From: Amoebophrya sp. A120
Taxonomy: Eukaryota > Sar > Dinophyceae > Syndiniales > Amoebophryaceae
Length of the DNA: 64,000 nucleotides
Direction of reading: 5' to 3'
Assembly (NCBI GenBank): GCA_905178155.1
Contig: CAJINV010000003.1
Span: forward strand, 517,091-581,090
Below the pieces are notes generated by a model that had not been told where the DNA came from, made no database searches, and saw only the letters and a list, made by a program, of their open reading frames with translations. This document shows positions 11,088-22,109 of this stretch, piece by piece (position 1 is the stretch's first letter; each line of letters opens with the position of its first letter). The translations under genes and the position numbers were made by a program.

Positions 11088-13604
11088 ATGACGACGCCAA
11101 CGCGCCAGCTGGTCCTGGGATTCGATCTGAGCACGCAGTCGTGCAAAGCGGTTGTTGCAGATGCCGCTGATCCCGGCACCGTCCTGGCCGAGGTTTCGGT
11201 CAACTTCGAGACGGATCTCCCCGAGTACGCGACCACCAGCGGTTTCCAGAAGTCCGTGGACATTGAGGGCAACGAAGTGGTGCAATCCCCAGTGCTGATG
11301 TGGGTGGAGGCGTTTGAAACGTGCCTAAAACAGCTGATGAAAAAGCAGCACGACGACCACGCTTTGTTTTCCTTTGCAGAGATCGTGAGAATAACCGGCG
11401 CCGCGCAACAGCACGGAACCGTGTACCTCAATGCGTCGGCGGAGGAGTCCGGCCTGGACGATGCTTATTTCGCAGGTGGAGGTGTTGACCTTGACTCGTC
11501 TAGTAGCGCAAAAGGTCCTCGTGCGGCAACATCTTCCACACCGTCCTTGAAAGAGTTGGTGGCGCCCTACCTGTACAAGACGGAGAGCCCGATCTGGATG
11601 GACATGTCAACCACCAAGGAAGTGACCAGCCTGGAAAACCGGTTCGGGTGGGAGCACCTGACGCATACTACCGGTTCCCGAGCCTACGAGCGCTTTTCGG
11701 GGCTACAAATCGCGAAGTACGTGCGACAAGGCCGAGTTCTTACTGCTGGTGCTTCGACGGGGGATGAAAACGGAGACGGTCATCAAAATCGACCCACAAC
11801 TTCGGGTCGTCTCGCGAAGGTGCAGCTGATTTCCAATTTTATGTGCAGTCTGTGCACAGGACATTGGAGAATAAAGACGGAACTCTCAGACGCAGCAGGC
11901 ATGAACTTGCTGAATTTGCACACACGGAAATACGATTCGGAAATTCTGGAACACTTTGAAGTGCCGAAATCTTTGTTGACGGTGGAATCGGACGAGGAAA
12001 GTAAAGACAGTAAAAGCGAAGACCACGACATTGCGCCCGGTGAGGCTACCTACCCTGTGTCCAAGTACCTCGCGACCAAATATGGTTTTTCAAACCCTGC
12101 CTGTAAAGTCCAACCGTGGACCGGGGACAACTGCAGTGCGATTGTGGGCGCGCAACTTTTCCACGACGACCACGCCATCGTCAGCCTGGGCACGTCGGAT
12201 ACGCTTCTGTTTCTCCTTCCGAAAGGCTGCGTAAATTTGTCGGAAAAGAAGTTTGCGAGGATTCTCCCCTATGGCCACATTTTTCCGCACCCGGTTTTGA
12301 CCGATCGGTACTTCTTCATGCTGTGCTACAGCAACGGGGACGTGTGCCGCAAGGCCGTCCGAGACGCCTGTGCCGGAGTCGTGCGAGAAGATAAAAATGG
12401 CGTGGTGGATCTTCTGAACAACGCGGAGTTCCAGTTTTTTCCAGCTGAAAAGGAAAACAAGCTGAGGCGAGATCATGACCCAGTAGGCGCAGTGGATGGC
12501 GCACCAACAGAGGCACCAGGGCCACCACGACCTGTTTCGTCGAGCACGACAACCCAAGGCTGCGCAGTGGGCAACGAAGCGTCACCCGTAGAAGAAGACC
12601 ACCCTCTCAGCGCTGCTCCTGCGGCTCTTGAAGTAGATGCGAGCAGGAATCCCCCCGCGGCCGTCGTGACGGAGCACCGCTCCACTTCCAACTCTTCCAG
12701 TAAGCGCTCTCGGAGCGGGTTGGTGGAGGTCGTTGCGGTGTCCAGTCCCAGCATGGGCCACTCCGACGAGTGGGACGAAGCTTTGACCCCCGCGCAGAAG
12801 CAGGTTCAGTCCTGGGAAAAATTCGATCACTTGGTGGCCAGCACAGGGCCCGGAGGTGGAGCGGCTCCGGCTGCCGCAGATGCGTCCTCATCTCCGGAGT
12901 CACTGTACGTCGCCGGGTTTCTGCACGTGGACGAAATTTGCCCACCCGTGAAGACTTTCTCGAGCACGCGTGCTGGTGCAGGTGTGCAGACCACACCATC
13001 TTCGAGGTTTCGACAGCAAGTGCCAGCGGTCTTTGCTCGAAAATCTTCCGGGAGTGGTGGAACTGACAGCGATAAAAATTGGGAGATCGAGGAAGAGGAA
13101 AATCCCTTCGATGGGGTCTCCCCCGGTGTTTTTTGCCGCGGTGTGTTGGAGGCGCGGGCCATTGCGATGGCAGCGCACGCCAGGGCCTGCAGCGCCACAG
13201 CTGCAGCTGGGTCCTCATCAAGCCCGTCGTCTGCACCAGCAGCTGGTCATGGCGAAGAGCAGCGCTCACCACTTTTCAAGTGTATTACGGTCGCAGGCGG
13301 GGGCGCGCGAAACGAAAAATTTCTGCAAATACTTGCGAACGTTTTCCAGTGCAGGATAGTTCTGAATCCAAACGCAGCGAATCTGTGCGCCATGGGCTCC
13401 GTGTACAGAGGCTGTATAGCTTTAGATGGCGGCCAGAGCCTCACACGGTCCGCTACAGGAGCAGCTGCGACCACGTCCACGAGCTGCCATACGACCAGCA
13501 GCGTCGAGCCTGACCCGGCACTGGCGGGTACCTACGCGGAGATGGTCCGCGGCTATACACAGCTTGAAACAGAACTTTTACGGCGCTATTCTCGCAGGGT
13601 CTGA
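11088..13604 (+). CDS. Xylulokinase-like FGGY carbohydrate kinase
   Basis: Intronless 838-aa protein. It would phosphorylate D-xylulose (or a similar ketose) to the 5-phosphate with ATP, feeding the pentose phosphate pathway in the cytosol. The N-terminal phosphate loop LVLGFDLSTQSCKAVV lies at residues 8-23. Next come the XYLB-like blocks PIWMDMSTTKEVTSLE and TTGSRAYERFSGLQIAKY, then PWTGDNCSAIVG and VSLGTSDTLLFLLP, and the C-terminal adenosine-site block VAGGGARNEKFLQILAN. Usual length is about 500-550 aa. The excess is Ser/Ala/Pro/Glu-rich insertions, mostly between about residues 460 and 700, plus shorter ones near 130 and 225. The ATG at 11088 immediately precedes the conserved core. XYLB-type specificity is favoured by the WMD and SRAYERF blocks. 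Confidence 0.9.
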   Translation: MTTPTRQLVLGFDLSTQSCKAVVADAADPGTVLAEVSVNFETDLPEYATTSGFQKSVDIEGNEVVQSPVLMWVEAFETCLKQLMKKQHDDHALFSFAEIVRITGAAQQHGTVYLNASAEESGLDDAYFAGGGVDLDSSSSAKGPRAATSSTPSLKELVAPYLYKTESPIWMDMSTTKEVTSLENRFGWEHLTHTTGSRAYERFSGLQIAKYVRQGRVLTAGASTGDENGDGHQNRPTTSGRLAKVQLISNFMCSLCTGHWRIKTELSDAAGMNLLNLHTRKYDSEILEHFEVPKSLLTVESDEESKDSKSEDHDIAPGEATYPVSKYLATKYGFSNPACKVQPWTGDNCSAIVGAQLFHDDHAIVSLGTSDTLLFLLPKGCVNLSEKKFARILPYGHIFPHPVLTDRYFFMLCYSNGDVCRKAVRDACAGVVREDKNGVVDLLNNAEFQFFPAEKENKLRRDHDPVGAVDGAPTEAPGPPRPVSSSTTTQGCAVGNEASPVEEDHPLSAAPAALEVDASRNPPAAVVTEHRSTSNSSSKRSRSGLVEVVAVSSPSMGHSDEWDEALTPAQKQVQSWEKFDHLVASTGPGGGAAPAAADASSSPESLYVAGFLHVDEICPPVKTFSSTRAGAGVQTTPSSRFRQQVPAVFARKSSGSGGTDSDKNWEIEEEENPFDGVSPGVFCRGVLEARAIAMAAHARACSATAAAGSSSSPSSAPAAGHGEEQRSPLFKCITVAGGGARNEKFLQILANVFQCRIVLNPNAANLCAMGSVYRGCIALDGGQSLTRSATGAAATTSTSCHTTSSVEPDPALAGTYAEMVRGYTQLETELLRRYSRRV

Positions 13605-14294
13605 GGTTCACACTGTTACTCTGGAATGCTGGTGGATTGTTCCTGACTCGTCTGAGTTATCTGACTAAAAATTTTTCTTTCAACCCCGGGAAAGCAGCAG
13701 GTCAAGTACCCTGCGTTCGTTGCGCGACATCAAACCAACTGCGTCAAAATAGCGCCGAATGCTATCGGCAGTATCTGCCCGGAAGCAGGGTTGAAGAAGT
13801 TTTTGATCATACGACTCGGACTTCTACATGTCTATGTCGTCGTGTTTGTGCTGCTTGTCGTGTGTAGTCTTCTGCCTTGTCGCGTTGCTGTAGAATTAAG
13901 TTCAAAAGATTGAGATTCTTTGCTCCGCGTCAGATTCGGATCCTCTTCTTCAAGTCCGGCTCTCAACGGTCTTAAGTTTTCTCTGCAGATGTAGTCGAGG
14001 ATGATCTGCTTTTTGTTTTCTTACGCTGCTCTGCTCGGAGCAGAACTGCTCCTCTACGAGAACAGTGTAGTTACCCGAAAATTTCATTTTATACGCAACA
14101 TGTCCACGAGCATGCAACCTGTAAGCCACTCCCACTGCGTGCTCCTCCTCTCACAGACCATGATAGATCAAGGATTTTCACCTCTGTGGATTAATTTCAG
14201 AGCCTTTCTTGTGTAGAAGATTCTCAGGAGTACATAGAGATAGAGGCTCCTTCGTTCACCTTGGTTGCAGCTTGTGGGACAAGAAAAAGTCGCA
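13605..14294. other. Intergenic region
   Basis: No supported gene. A short 5' exon or untranslated leader of the next gene could lie here, since an AG-rich run precedes its ATG. Confidence 0.35.
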
Positions 14295-17128
14295 ATGATT
14301 GCCGGCAGTGAGGTTTTTGAGGCGCAGCTCCAAGGCGAAGATGATTGCGTCACGGATATGGTGTTTAACTACTATGGGGACCAAATGGTTTACGCCACAA
14401 TCCGAGGCACGCTTTCGTTTTGGACAAAGAAACAAGCGACTTCCGCTTCATCTACTACTCCATCCAGAACGAGCCATCCATCCCAGGAGCCGATGGATAA
14501 TACTACCGCACTCTTTGAGGAGCAGGATTTTCTTTCCGGTACCACAAGCACCACCGAAAACACGACGACCGCGGCCGCTAGTTCGAGGATGATGATGTTT
14601 GGGAAAAACAACAAGCCACGATTTGAATCGTCTGCAACTGATCATGAGCCTCCGAAGTCTTTGTGGCAGGAATGCAGTTCCATCGTGAATGCACACGAGG
14701 GTCCGATCTGGCGCATAGACTGGGTCCACCCGGAGTATGGGAGTAACATGATAATCACCTGTGGGGGTCTGGAACGGAATATCAAGGTGTGGGAGGAGCA
14801 GCAAGACGATAGTACAAACGAGAAAGTACTATGGCGAAAGATCTACGAGTATCAAGTGTAAAAATGTCTGGGTCTGGAAGAATTCATGTTTGTCATGCTT
14901 GTCTGGCATGACTCTTAAATCTGTCATGCACGTTACCCAAGAGCTACGCTTTTCTGTGATGCAGAAGCGCAGTTTGTCATGCAGAATTCGCAACACCTAG
15001 GAGCTCAGAAACTTGTCATGCTGAGCCAGCATTTGTAGCCTCATCATGAGACGCCACCCAGCATTACAAGTTTTCAGACCCAGACATTTTTACATTTGAT
15101 AACGAGACACCGGGCCCCATCGCGAAGAGCGGCCTTGGAGTTGACGGCGATCAGTTTTTGGATTACGACCCTGCCGAGCAATATAGAAGTGTCAGGATTG
15201 AAATCGTCAAAGTTGAAATAGTTTGTCATGCATAAAATGGAGGCCAGTTGTGCCCCAGTTTCCAAGTGGCGCATGACAAAGTTGGGTAGAGCCGAAATCC
15301 AGTCTGTCATGCTGTTTAGGCAAAGAAGAATGCTCCTGTCATGTTATTTTAGCAGCTCAGTTTCTATCCCTCAACAGGCTTACAATCTGCCTCACTTGCC
15401 TACTCTGCAAGACAGGCACTCTTTGGGCTGCATTTTATGCATGACAAATCATTTCAACTTTGACGATAATTTCAATCCTGACACACGCATAAGCAAGTTT
15501 CCGACGTGAAATTCGCGCCGCATCACTTCGGACTGAAGTTCGCCGCGGCCAGCTGGAACGGGGCGGTGACCATCTACTGTCTAGCTTCCGAAGAGGTCAA
15601 GCCGCAGCAGTCTCTGCTGGTGGGACGGGGCGCGCCAGCAGTTCTGTCGGCTGCGGAACGCGAGCCCAAGGTGAAGATCTATTGGATGGAGTTTGAGGAG
15701 TTTCATGCCGAAGGAGAACTACGTGATGGGGATGAAGCCGGGGCACCAGGTGGAATATCAAGTACTAGCGGGGACTGCCCAGGAAATGAAAATGTGCCTA
15801 AGAACGATGAAGAGCAGCAGGACGCGGTCGTGTCCTCGTCCCGGCAACAAGGTCAACAACATCTTTCAGGATCATTGATGGCGATTCGCAGAAATGCTGC
15901 CAAAACGACAAACCGGTACGCCACACTGACACCAAAAAACGAGGCTCCACCGAAAAAGAACGCGGGAACGATCGCGCTTGCCTGGTGTCCATACAGACAT
16001 CAGGAATACATTGCTTCGGTATGATAACGACAAAAAGAAAATGATCATGACTTGTTTTTGGGAATTTCATTTTTACTGTCGAAAAATAGCACGACCTACC
16101 AATTACCACGGAATACGATTTTTTTTTTTGAGATGAAGATCCGGTAGTTCTTCACTTAATTTTCCCTACAGGTAAATGTCGATGGGCATTTCTACATCCA
16201 CGGTAGGCCACCGACATCTGATGATGACCGGACACCGTTTGGCTTTCCCGAAGACAGTAGATTTCTGGCACATAAGCGCCGGACTTGGATTCAGCTGCAC
16301 CGCGAAAGGCAGGACGAAGAAATAAAACCGAAGAACACGGACGTGAAGGACGTGGCATTCGCGCCTAACCTGTGCAGACCGTTCGAGCTCCTAGTCACGT
16401 GTGGAACCAATTTCAGTGCGAAGCTCTGGCGCTTCGATATAGCTCCGGTTAGGGTTCCTTGCCGGATCCCGGTCCCTACTGTCCCCAGAGATGCACCTTC
16501 TTCCTCTGCGGGAGGTCGTCCTGACAGCGGGTTCAACAGCTCCTGCAACCCGAGCCCTACCAACACGACCGAGGACAGAGACCGATTTGCAGACTATTAC
16601 GAGTTTGACACGAAGTTGTCCCTCTTGAAGGTGCTAAGCACAGAGCGAGACATCGTTACGAACCCGTCGCGCAATTTATTTGGTCTTCCTGATCCATACT
16701 TGGATGATACAACGATTTGGCGCTGCTCGTGGAATGTTTCCGGTACGGCGTTTACCCTGGCGCCGGGTTCCGGTCGCCTCCAGGTGTGGCAACTGCGGCA
16801 CGTGCCAGGAGGATTCGAAAAAACCTGGGTCCAAAGCCATACCGTGGACCACACAGATAATTACATCTCGATGAAGCAGGTGGAGGACGAAGATAGGGGA
16901 CCGATCGACAAGGCCGAATTGCGCAACAGAACAAACAGCGACACTGCAACTAGAGGTCATGCGACCTCCTCCTCTGGGATGGAAACGAGGACAGCACTCA
17001 TTCCAGAGGACACAAGCATCGCGGTTGCTGGCAGTGCCACGGGTATAATTCATCAGGGGCTCACGCTCCGTAAGAGTCACAATCTCGCCCCCGACGAGCG
17101 CCGCGCACCCGCCTCGGGAGGAGCATGA
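14295..17128 (+). CDS. SEH1: SEH1-like WD40 protein (nuclear pore Y complex / GATOR2)
   Basis: Exons 14295-14849, 15107-15181, 15497-16018 and 16172-17128 sum to 2109 nt (702 aa). SEH1 is a beta-propeller shared by the nuclear pore Nup107-160 complex and the GATOR2 TORC1 regulator. SEH1-like blocks in order: VTDMVFNYYGDQMVYAT (blade 1), GPIWRIDWVHPEYGSNM followed by IKVWEE (blade 2), SDVKFAPHHFGLKFAAAS (blade 3), ALAWCPYRH..YIASV, VKDVAFAPNLCRPFELL, and IWRCSWNVSGTAFTLAP followed by LQVWQL. Long Ser/Thr-rich insertions and a C-terminal tail make it about twice the usual 350-420 aa. Introns 1 and 2 are introners; intron 3 is GT-AG. Splicing out both introners recreates the VSDVKFAP block. SEC13 is the main alternative; the FAPNL block favours SEH1. 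Confidence 0.88.
14850..15101 (+). mobile_element. Introner 5 (TATCAAATGTAAAAATGTCTGG family, 252 bp)
   Basis: Begins TATCAAGTGTAAAAATGTCT and ends with the inverted AGACATTTTTACATTTGATA. Perfect duplication ACGAG (14845-14849 and 15102-15106). Removal gives ...KIYE-TPGPIAK... in the SEH1 frame (phase 0). It has the same length as the element at 53285-53536 and is nearly identical to it along its whole length. Confidence 0.95.
15182..15491 (+). mobile_element. Introner 6 (singleton, long inverted repeat, 310 bp)
   Basis: Starts TATAGAAGTGTCAGGATTG and ends CAATCCTGACACACGCATA. The inverted repeat continues for more than 50 bp inward, with small indels, to CATTTTATGCATGACAAAT. Perfect duplication AGCAA (15177-15181 and 15492-15496). 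Removal restores ...DPAEQ-VSDVKFAP..., a conserved SEH1 strand (phase 0). Confidence 0.94.
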
Positions 17129-17888
17129 AAAAGGCGCGGCTCCCGCAGGAACGGACGGGCCAGTGAGCAGGAAGGTGTGACATCAAGGTAACGAAAGCGA
17201 AATATAATGACAAAATATGAAGACGGGTGTGTGGAGAAGGTAGACTTAGAAGGAGAACAACTGTGCTCCTCAGGAAACCGAGACTCACATTTGTTCCAAA
17301 AAACTCTACTCAAGAGTGACATCTGATGCAAGAAGCCGCCACCGCGCAATAAAAGCACTTACACTTAAGTACTCTCAAAACCACATGTGGAGGATTTTGC
17401 ACGAAGCAGGTTAATAATGAACTTGAACGCGACAGCATTCTGGCTATATCGACTTAGAAGATGCATCGGAATTTATTTTTATGAGTGGTCCACCCCCCCT
17501 GTAACTGCATCGGTCTCTTGCAGAATACAGCTATGGCTGTTCCTTATGGAATGGAAATCAATATCAAATGAAAATGCTTTTTGTTTTTTGTACTTTCAGG
17601 ATGAACTACATTTTTGTGGTTGTGCAACTACATCTAGAAGACGGCCTAGTGGCTGGATGCGGGTGCGGAGACACGATCCCTCTACACTGCAACTACCCTT
17701 GCCTCGTTGTTCTAGTCGTCCGTGGCACTAAAGCTCTGTTTTGTTTTTGGTTCTAGATCGTTGAGACGTGTTTCAGCTATCTTTCAACTTTTGCCTTGCC
17801 TACGAGAAGCCACAGCGTTGTACGGACAACAACTGCCTCCACTGCCCCAGGCACTATCTTCGCAATCTTCCCGATCGTTTGGAACAAC
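17129..17888. other. Intergenic region upstream of lipase gene
   Basis: No supported gene. The in-frame stretch directly before the lipase ATG lacks an ATG of its own, so it is treated as leader. Confidence 0.35.
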
Positions 17889-20800
17889 ATGAGTATGTCG
17901 GATCTTTCCAAAACGATGCCCGCGGAGGCTGCTCTCGCGGATGACAGTCCTTCACCCCGGCAGACGCAGAAGTTTGTATTGCAGAAGGAACATCTTCACC
18001 AGCAAAGGAAAAAATCGTCGAGACGAGGAATAAACAAGGCGGGAACTTCGCGGTCTCAGTCGGTTCTGGATGTCGTAGCAGCGCCTGACGAGCGGTCTTT
18101 GCTCGGAGGTCGTGGGACATCAACGAGAAATTCGTCCGCGAAGGCCGCGACGAGCTCGAGTACAACTTCATTTGGCCTCGCATCATGCACCGTACTGCAT
18201 CTTGCCTCCATCGTTGCAGGCCTGCTCGTGTTCGCGATGGTTGGTGTGTGGATCGGAGTCGCGTACAGTGGGGTCGTACTGCACACGTCGCCTGCTGATA
18301 GTACGGGGGACACTGGAACTACGAATCAACAGCCGAGGCAGACACCTCCCGGCACAGGAGGTGGGGCCGCTCTGAAACCAACGGGAGGTGGATCTGCTAC
18401 CACGACACGTTCTGTTGCCGATCATCTCTTTTCCGGCGGGGCTGCCCCCGGCGCAGCTGCCGGATCATCGTCAGCGACGGATGTGGATTTCGAGGGCCTT
18501 TTGAAGAGCCTTGACACCTCAGACCACGCGGATGACCCCGCGGTCAGGGAGTTCGTCGAAGCGCTTCAAGAGGTGGGTAGGATCATCGACAGCGAACACC
18601 ACGAGGGAAACGCGCAGCTCTTGCTGAAGCACGGAGTTCCGGGGGCCGCAGGCAGAAATAAACGCTTGAAGGGCGCCGCGGGTGGTCCGCCGGGCGACAG
18701 CCTCGCGTGGACGATCTACAGTCAGCTGGTCACGGGGGGCCAGGCCACCACCGCGGCGGAACTGAAGATGATCGTGAAGCTTCTCGCCTTCGGGGTGAAA
18801 AACGTCGTGGATAACCCGACGGGTCGGGCGGACCTGATGGAGCAGCGACACCACAAGCAGGCAAAGCGGTTTTACGAGAACGTGAAGGCGATGGTATTCA
18901 GGGGTAAAGCGGCGGCCAGTGGGGACGCGGCCACCGATCCGACCGTCTCCACCGGGACCATCGGTGCTGTCCCGGGCGGAAAGACGTTTTTTACCGAAGC
19001 GCAGCTGACCGGGAAGCTGCCCTACTCGCCGCAAGACGCTTGGAAGGCGTTCCAGCTGTCCGCCGCCATTTACCAGATTCCCCTGGAGGGGAAGGACGAT
19101 ACGCAGGAAAGCAGAGACAGTGCCCGAGCCTGGATGGAAGGGTTTCTGCGAGACGGTACGAATTTTTTAGTACAGGACGGTCTGGAGCCGATGTTGCCGG
19201 GAAGGAAGATAACGATAACCAACGCGACGAAAGTCGAAGGTAAAACAGACACTGAAACTTCATCTCCTGGTGCTAGTATGGACATCCAAAACCTGTTCAT
19301 TGGCGTTCCCCATGGCCACAAGATGGAGAAGTCGGGCGCGGCCGTGGCCGGAGACTTGTTCAGCTGGCTCGTGACGAAAACCACTAGCATCGGCTTCGAG
19401 GCTGCGCAGCCGCTGATGCGCCTGCTCGGCTTCTCCCTGGCAAAAGGCTGGCGGCCGTGGCACGAATGGAGTAATGCGAAAATAAATTCGACTTCATCTT
19501 CTGGCACCACAAGCGAAACATTACCACACCATCCAGCGCACCACGAACACACGCCGCAGCCGGCGAAGCCAGGAGGCGATGATGGCCCGACGCCAGAGCA
19601 AACGGAGAACAGCTTCGACGTTATTTCTGAGTTACCCCGCTGGATGTTTTTCGTGGACGCAAACACCAAGCAGGCGCACTTTGTGTTCCGCGGAACCATG
19701 ACGTTGGCGGATTGGAACACGAACCTCAAAGTCACGGGTGACGAAACCTCGCCCGTCAGAAGAGCCTACAAGAGGCACCAGACGGTTGCGGAAGTATCCC
19801 CGGAGAGGACCCAACAAGGCCAAGCAGAGAGAAGAAAATCTTCACTGGACACGAGTACTACAACACCCGACGCGACCTTCTCCGAGGAAAATGGTATCAA
19901 GAGCGAAGGCCAAGAACACCACGATGTCGCCCCGGAAAAAAACAAGTTTCTTGCAGGTTCCCCGCCTGTGCAGCTCGAAGTCGAACCTGAGCCACAGGAG
20001 CAAATAACAAGTGGAGGAGAAGAGAATGAAAGCCAAAACCCGTCGACCCAACCAACCGCTGTGCAGCCAGGCCGTTTGTCAACACCGCCGGGTGAGCTCA
20101 AACTGCATGGCGGTTTTTATCAACGGGTGCGCGAATCGCTCGCAGACTTCGAATTGCAGCTCAGAAAGGAATGCGTCACGTACTACTGGAGCGCGAAAAC
20201 TTCATCTACCCCAGCAAGTTTCTACCATGATTCGCCGACATCCTCGCGGGGGCGGGACGCTGTCGCAGAGTCAGAAGATCAAGATGCAACTGCGACAGGG
20301 AAGAGCGAGGGCGTTGGAACTCCTCCTGCATCGACAGATGATGTTGATGATGCACTTTCGGTACGGGTACAACACGATCAAGCGGAGATCGAGCGCGGCT
20401 GTGGCCTTGCCCATGCCCCTGAACCTCAAGATGATCCGGGGAAAGGCAAAAATCAAAATGTCGATACTCGTGTCTGGGACGCTTTCAACAATAAGAAAAC
20501 AAAACTTCAGCACTTGATGGAGGAGCAGTCGTTTTTGCCGCTGTCGGAGCGCATTGACGTGGTTGTTGGGGAGAGGAACGACGACTTTCGCATCGTGCGG
20601 CCGCTTGCCCGCGAGAAGCAAGTGAAGACCAACTACGCAGCCGCGGCAAATAAGAGAAGTAATGCCACACAACTACCACCAGAAACTGGGCATGGACTTC
20701 ATGCGCAAGCTGTAGAGGCGCCAAGTTTGTCTCCTGCAGGAGCGTGCGAGCACGGGAAGTCTGCACCTGCTGAACGCGAAGAAGATGGTGCTCTTGCAGC

Positions 20801-22103
20801 TATTCAAGCACCACAAGCTCCTGGAGCGCGAAGATCGGCGGGACCACCAGCCTCTTCCGCAACGAGGGACCGCGGAATATTTCACGCATTGCATCAAGGA
20901 TTCGAATTTGAATTAGACGACCCCTTGCTCGATGTTTCGCTCCAACGCATACTGACAACCGAAGAGAGCGGAGGTGAAGAAGAAACCAAAGATGGACCAC
21001 GGAAGAGTAGTATTGACGGCGCGCGGTTCGTGGAGTACCTAAACCACCTTTCCGAAGGCATTTCAAGTCTGCAGATCACGGGGCATAGTCTTGGCGGAGC
21101 GAGTGCACTCATTTTGCACCGAATTTGGAAAAGCCACCCGGTGCTGCGGATTCTCTTCGCAAACGTTGTTGTCGCAGGAGGTCCCGCGGGGGATGTGGAG
21201 GAGGCCCGAGTTACGACAATCGCGTATTCTGCGCCACCTTTTCTAGCTGCGCCGCGGAATGACGAGGAAAAAACACAGAAGTGGCTCTACGTCACAGACG
21301 AGTCTGAGATTTCATCGGAGGGGGCTGCAGGAGCTCCAGCTCCTCCCGTGAAGGTCGAGATGAACGGTGATTCAGGCGTAGACCACGGAAGATACGATGG
21401 ACTACAGTACGAGCACGTTCCGGAGCCCACGCACTTCAAGAACGCGCACAATCTCGTGGTGGGTTTTGATCCCGTGCACCGGTTGGGGCACCTCTCTGTG
21501 TCTGCCGATGTGTTGATGTATACGAAGCTGGGCTCCTACTTGTGGCTAGTGCCAGATCGGTACTACAACGATCCGACAGGAGGAGGTGAAGCTGGTGTGC
21601 CAGCGGTCTCAGCAGGAGCATCTACTGCGCAGATCGGCGCCGCCGAGGAGGAAGCCAAACCTGCTGCAAATTCCGCCCTGCTCATCAACCGAAGCAACAA
21701 CTTCCGTCTACTGGATCTGAAGCCTGAGGTTTTAAACAAATTTTTCGGGCGCGTAGACACGAAGATGACCACGATCGAGGCGGGTATGGCCGTTGGCGAT
21801 CACCTGATGAAAAATTTCATCTACGAGGTGTACCATCTCTCTGTGCAGCGAAAGAAAGACGAAGACCTTGATGCTGCTGGTAATTTACATTTTGACGACG
21901 CTGATAATGATAAAAATCCCAGCAGCAACACGAACACCCCAGCGATCATTATTCCAACAACCAAGTCCGGCGACGTGCATCAGCACAAAAGCGGACAAAT
22001 AACGCTGACGCAGACAACCCCATCTACCACTTCCACGCACGAGCCATCGCCGTTCTCTCAAGTTCTGTGGGACAAGGACACTGAACCTGAGGCTATTGCA
22101 TGA
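17889..22103 (+). CDS. Large membrane-anchored class 3 lipase-like protein
   Basis: 1404-aa single open frame. One strongly hydrophobic segment near residues 97-130 (…SIVAGLLVFAMVGVWIGVAYSG…) follows a basic Ser-rich N-terminus, suggesting a single-pass anchor with the enzyme on the far side. Class 3 (Rossmann-like alpha/beta hydrolase) features: an N-terminal lipase block HFVFRGTMTLADWNTNL near residue 595, the nucleophile elbow ITGHSLGGASALILHRIW near 1062-1080 with Ser in GHSLG, and a C-terminal FDPVHRLGHLSVSADVLMY block near 1190 supplying likely Asp and His. About 450 residues of low-complexity insertion separate the first two blocks. The start is the first in-frame ATG (MSMSDLSKTMP). 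The last residues (SPFSQVLWDKDTEPEAIA) come from a sequence repeated three more times downstream, so the true C-terminus may differ. Confidence 0.85.
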   Translation: MSMSDLSKTMPAEAALADDSPSPRQTQKFVLQKEHLHQQRKKSSRRGINKAGTSRSQSVLDVVAAPDERSLLGGRGTSTRNSSAKAATSSSTTSFGLASCTVLHLASIVAGLLVFAMVGVWIGVAYSGVVLHTSPADSTGDTGTTNQQPRQTPPGTGGGAALKPTGGGSATTTRSVADHLFSGGAAPGAAAGSSSATDVDFEGLLKSLDTSDHADDPAVREFVEALQEVGRIIDSEHHEGNAQLLLKHGVPGAAGRNKRLKGAAGGPPGDSLAWTIYSQLVTGGQATTAAELKMIVKLLAFGVKNVVDNPTGRADLMEQRHHKQAKRFYENVKAMVFRGKAAASGDAATDPTVSTGTIGAVPGGKTFFTEAQLTGKLPYSPQDAWKAFQLSAAIYQIPLEGKDDTQESRDSARAWMEGFLRDGTNFLVQDGLEPMLPGRKITITNATKVEGKTDTETSSPGASMDIQNLFIGVPHGHKMEKSGAAVAGDLFSWLVTKTTSIGFEAAQPLMRLLGFSLAKGWRPWHEWSNAKINSTSSSGTTSETLPHHPAHHEHTPQPAKPGGDDGPTPEQTENSFDVISELPRWMFFVDANTKQAHFVFRGTMTLADWNTNLKVTGDETSPVRRAYKRHQTVAEVSPERTQQGQAERRKSSLDTSTTTPDATFSEENGIKSEGQEHHDVAPEKNKFLAGSPPVQLEVEPEPQEQITSGGEENESQNPSTQPTAVQPGRLSTPPGELKLHGGFYQRVRESLADFELQLRKECVTYYWSAKTSSTPASFYHDSPTSSRGRDAVAESEDQDATATGKSEGVGTPPASTDDVDDALSVRVQHDQAEIERGCGLAHAPEPQDDPGKGKNQNVDTRVWDAFNNKKTKLQHLMEEQSFLPLSERIDVVVGERNDDFRIVRPLAREKQVKTNYAAAANKRSNATQLPPETGHGLHAQAVEAPSLSPAGACEHGKSAPAEREEDGALAAIQAPQAPGARRSAGPPASSATRDRGIFHALHQGFEFELDDPLLDVSLQRILTTEESGGEEETKDGPRKSSIDGARFVEYLNHLSEGISSLQITGHSLGGASALILHRIWKSHPVLRILFANVVVAGGPAGDVEEARVTTIAYSAPPFLAAPRNDEEKTQKWLYVTDESEISSEGAAGAPAPPVKVEMNGDSGVDHGRYDGLQYEHVPEPTHFKNAHNLVVGFDPVHRLGHLSVSADVLMYTKLGSYLWLVPDRYYNDPTGGGEAGVPAVSAGASTAQIGAAEEEAKPAANSALLINRSNNFRLLDLKPEVLNKFFGRVDTKMTTIEAGMAVGDHLMKNFIYEVYHLSVQRKKDEDLDAAGNLHFDDADNDKNPSSNTNTPAIIIPTTKSGDVHQHKSGQITLTQTTPSTTSTHEPSPFSQVLWDKDTEPEAIA
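22043..22087 (+). repeat. Copy 1 of the lipase-tail repeat
   Basis: Sequence GCCATCGCCGTTCTCTCAAG continuing as TTCTGTGGGACAAGGACACT then GAACC. It encodes SPFSQVLWDKDTE at the end of the lipase frame. Related copies occur at 23773, 24109 and 25164. Confidence 0.9.
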
Positions 22104-22109
22104 TGTGGC

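Noticed and set aside
17796-17888. Earlier start for the lipase gene
   Set aside because: The upstream in-frame extension has no ATG; the first ATG is at 17889.
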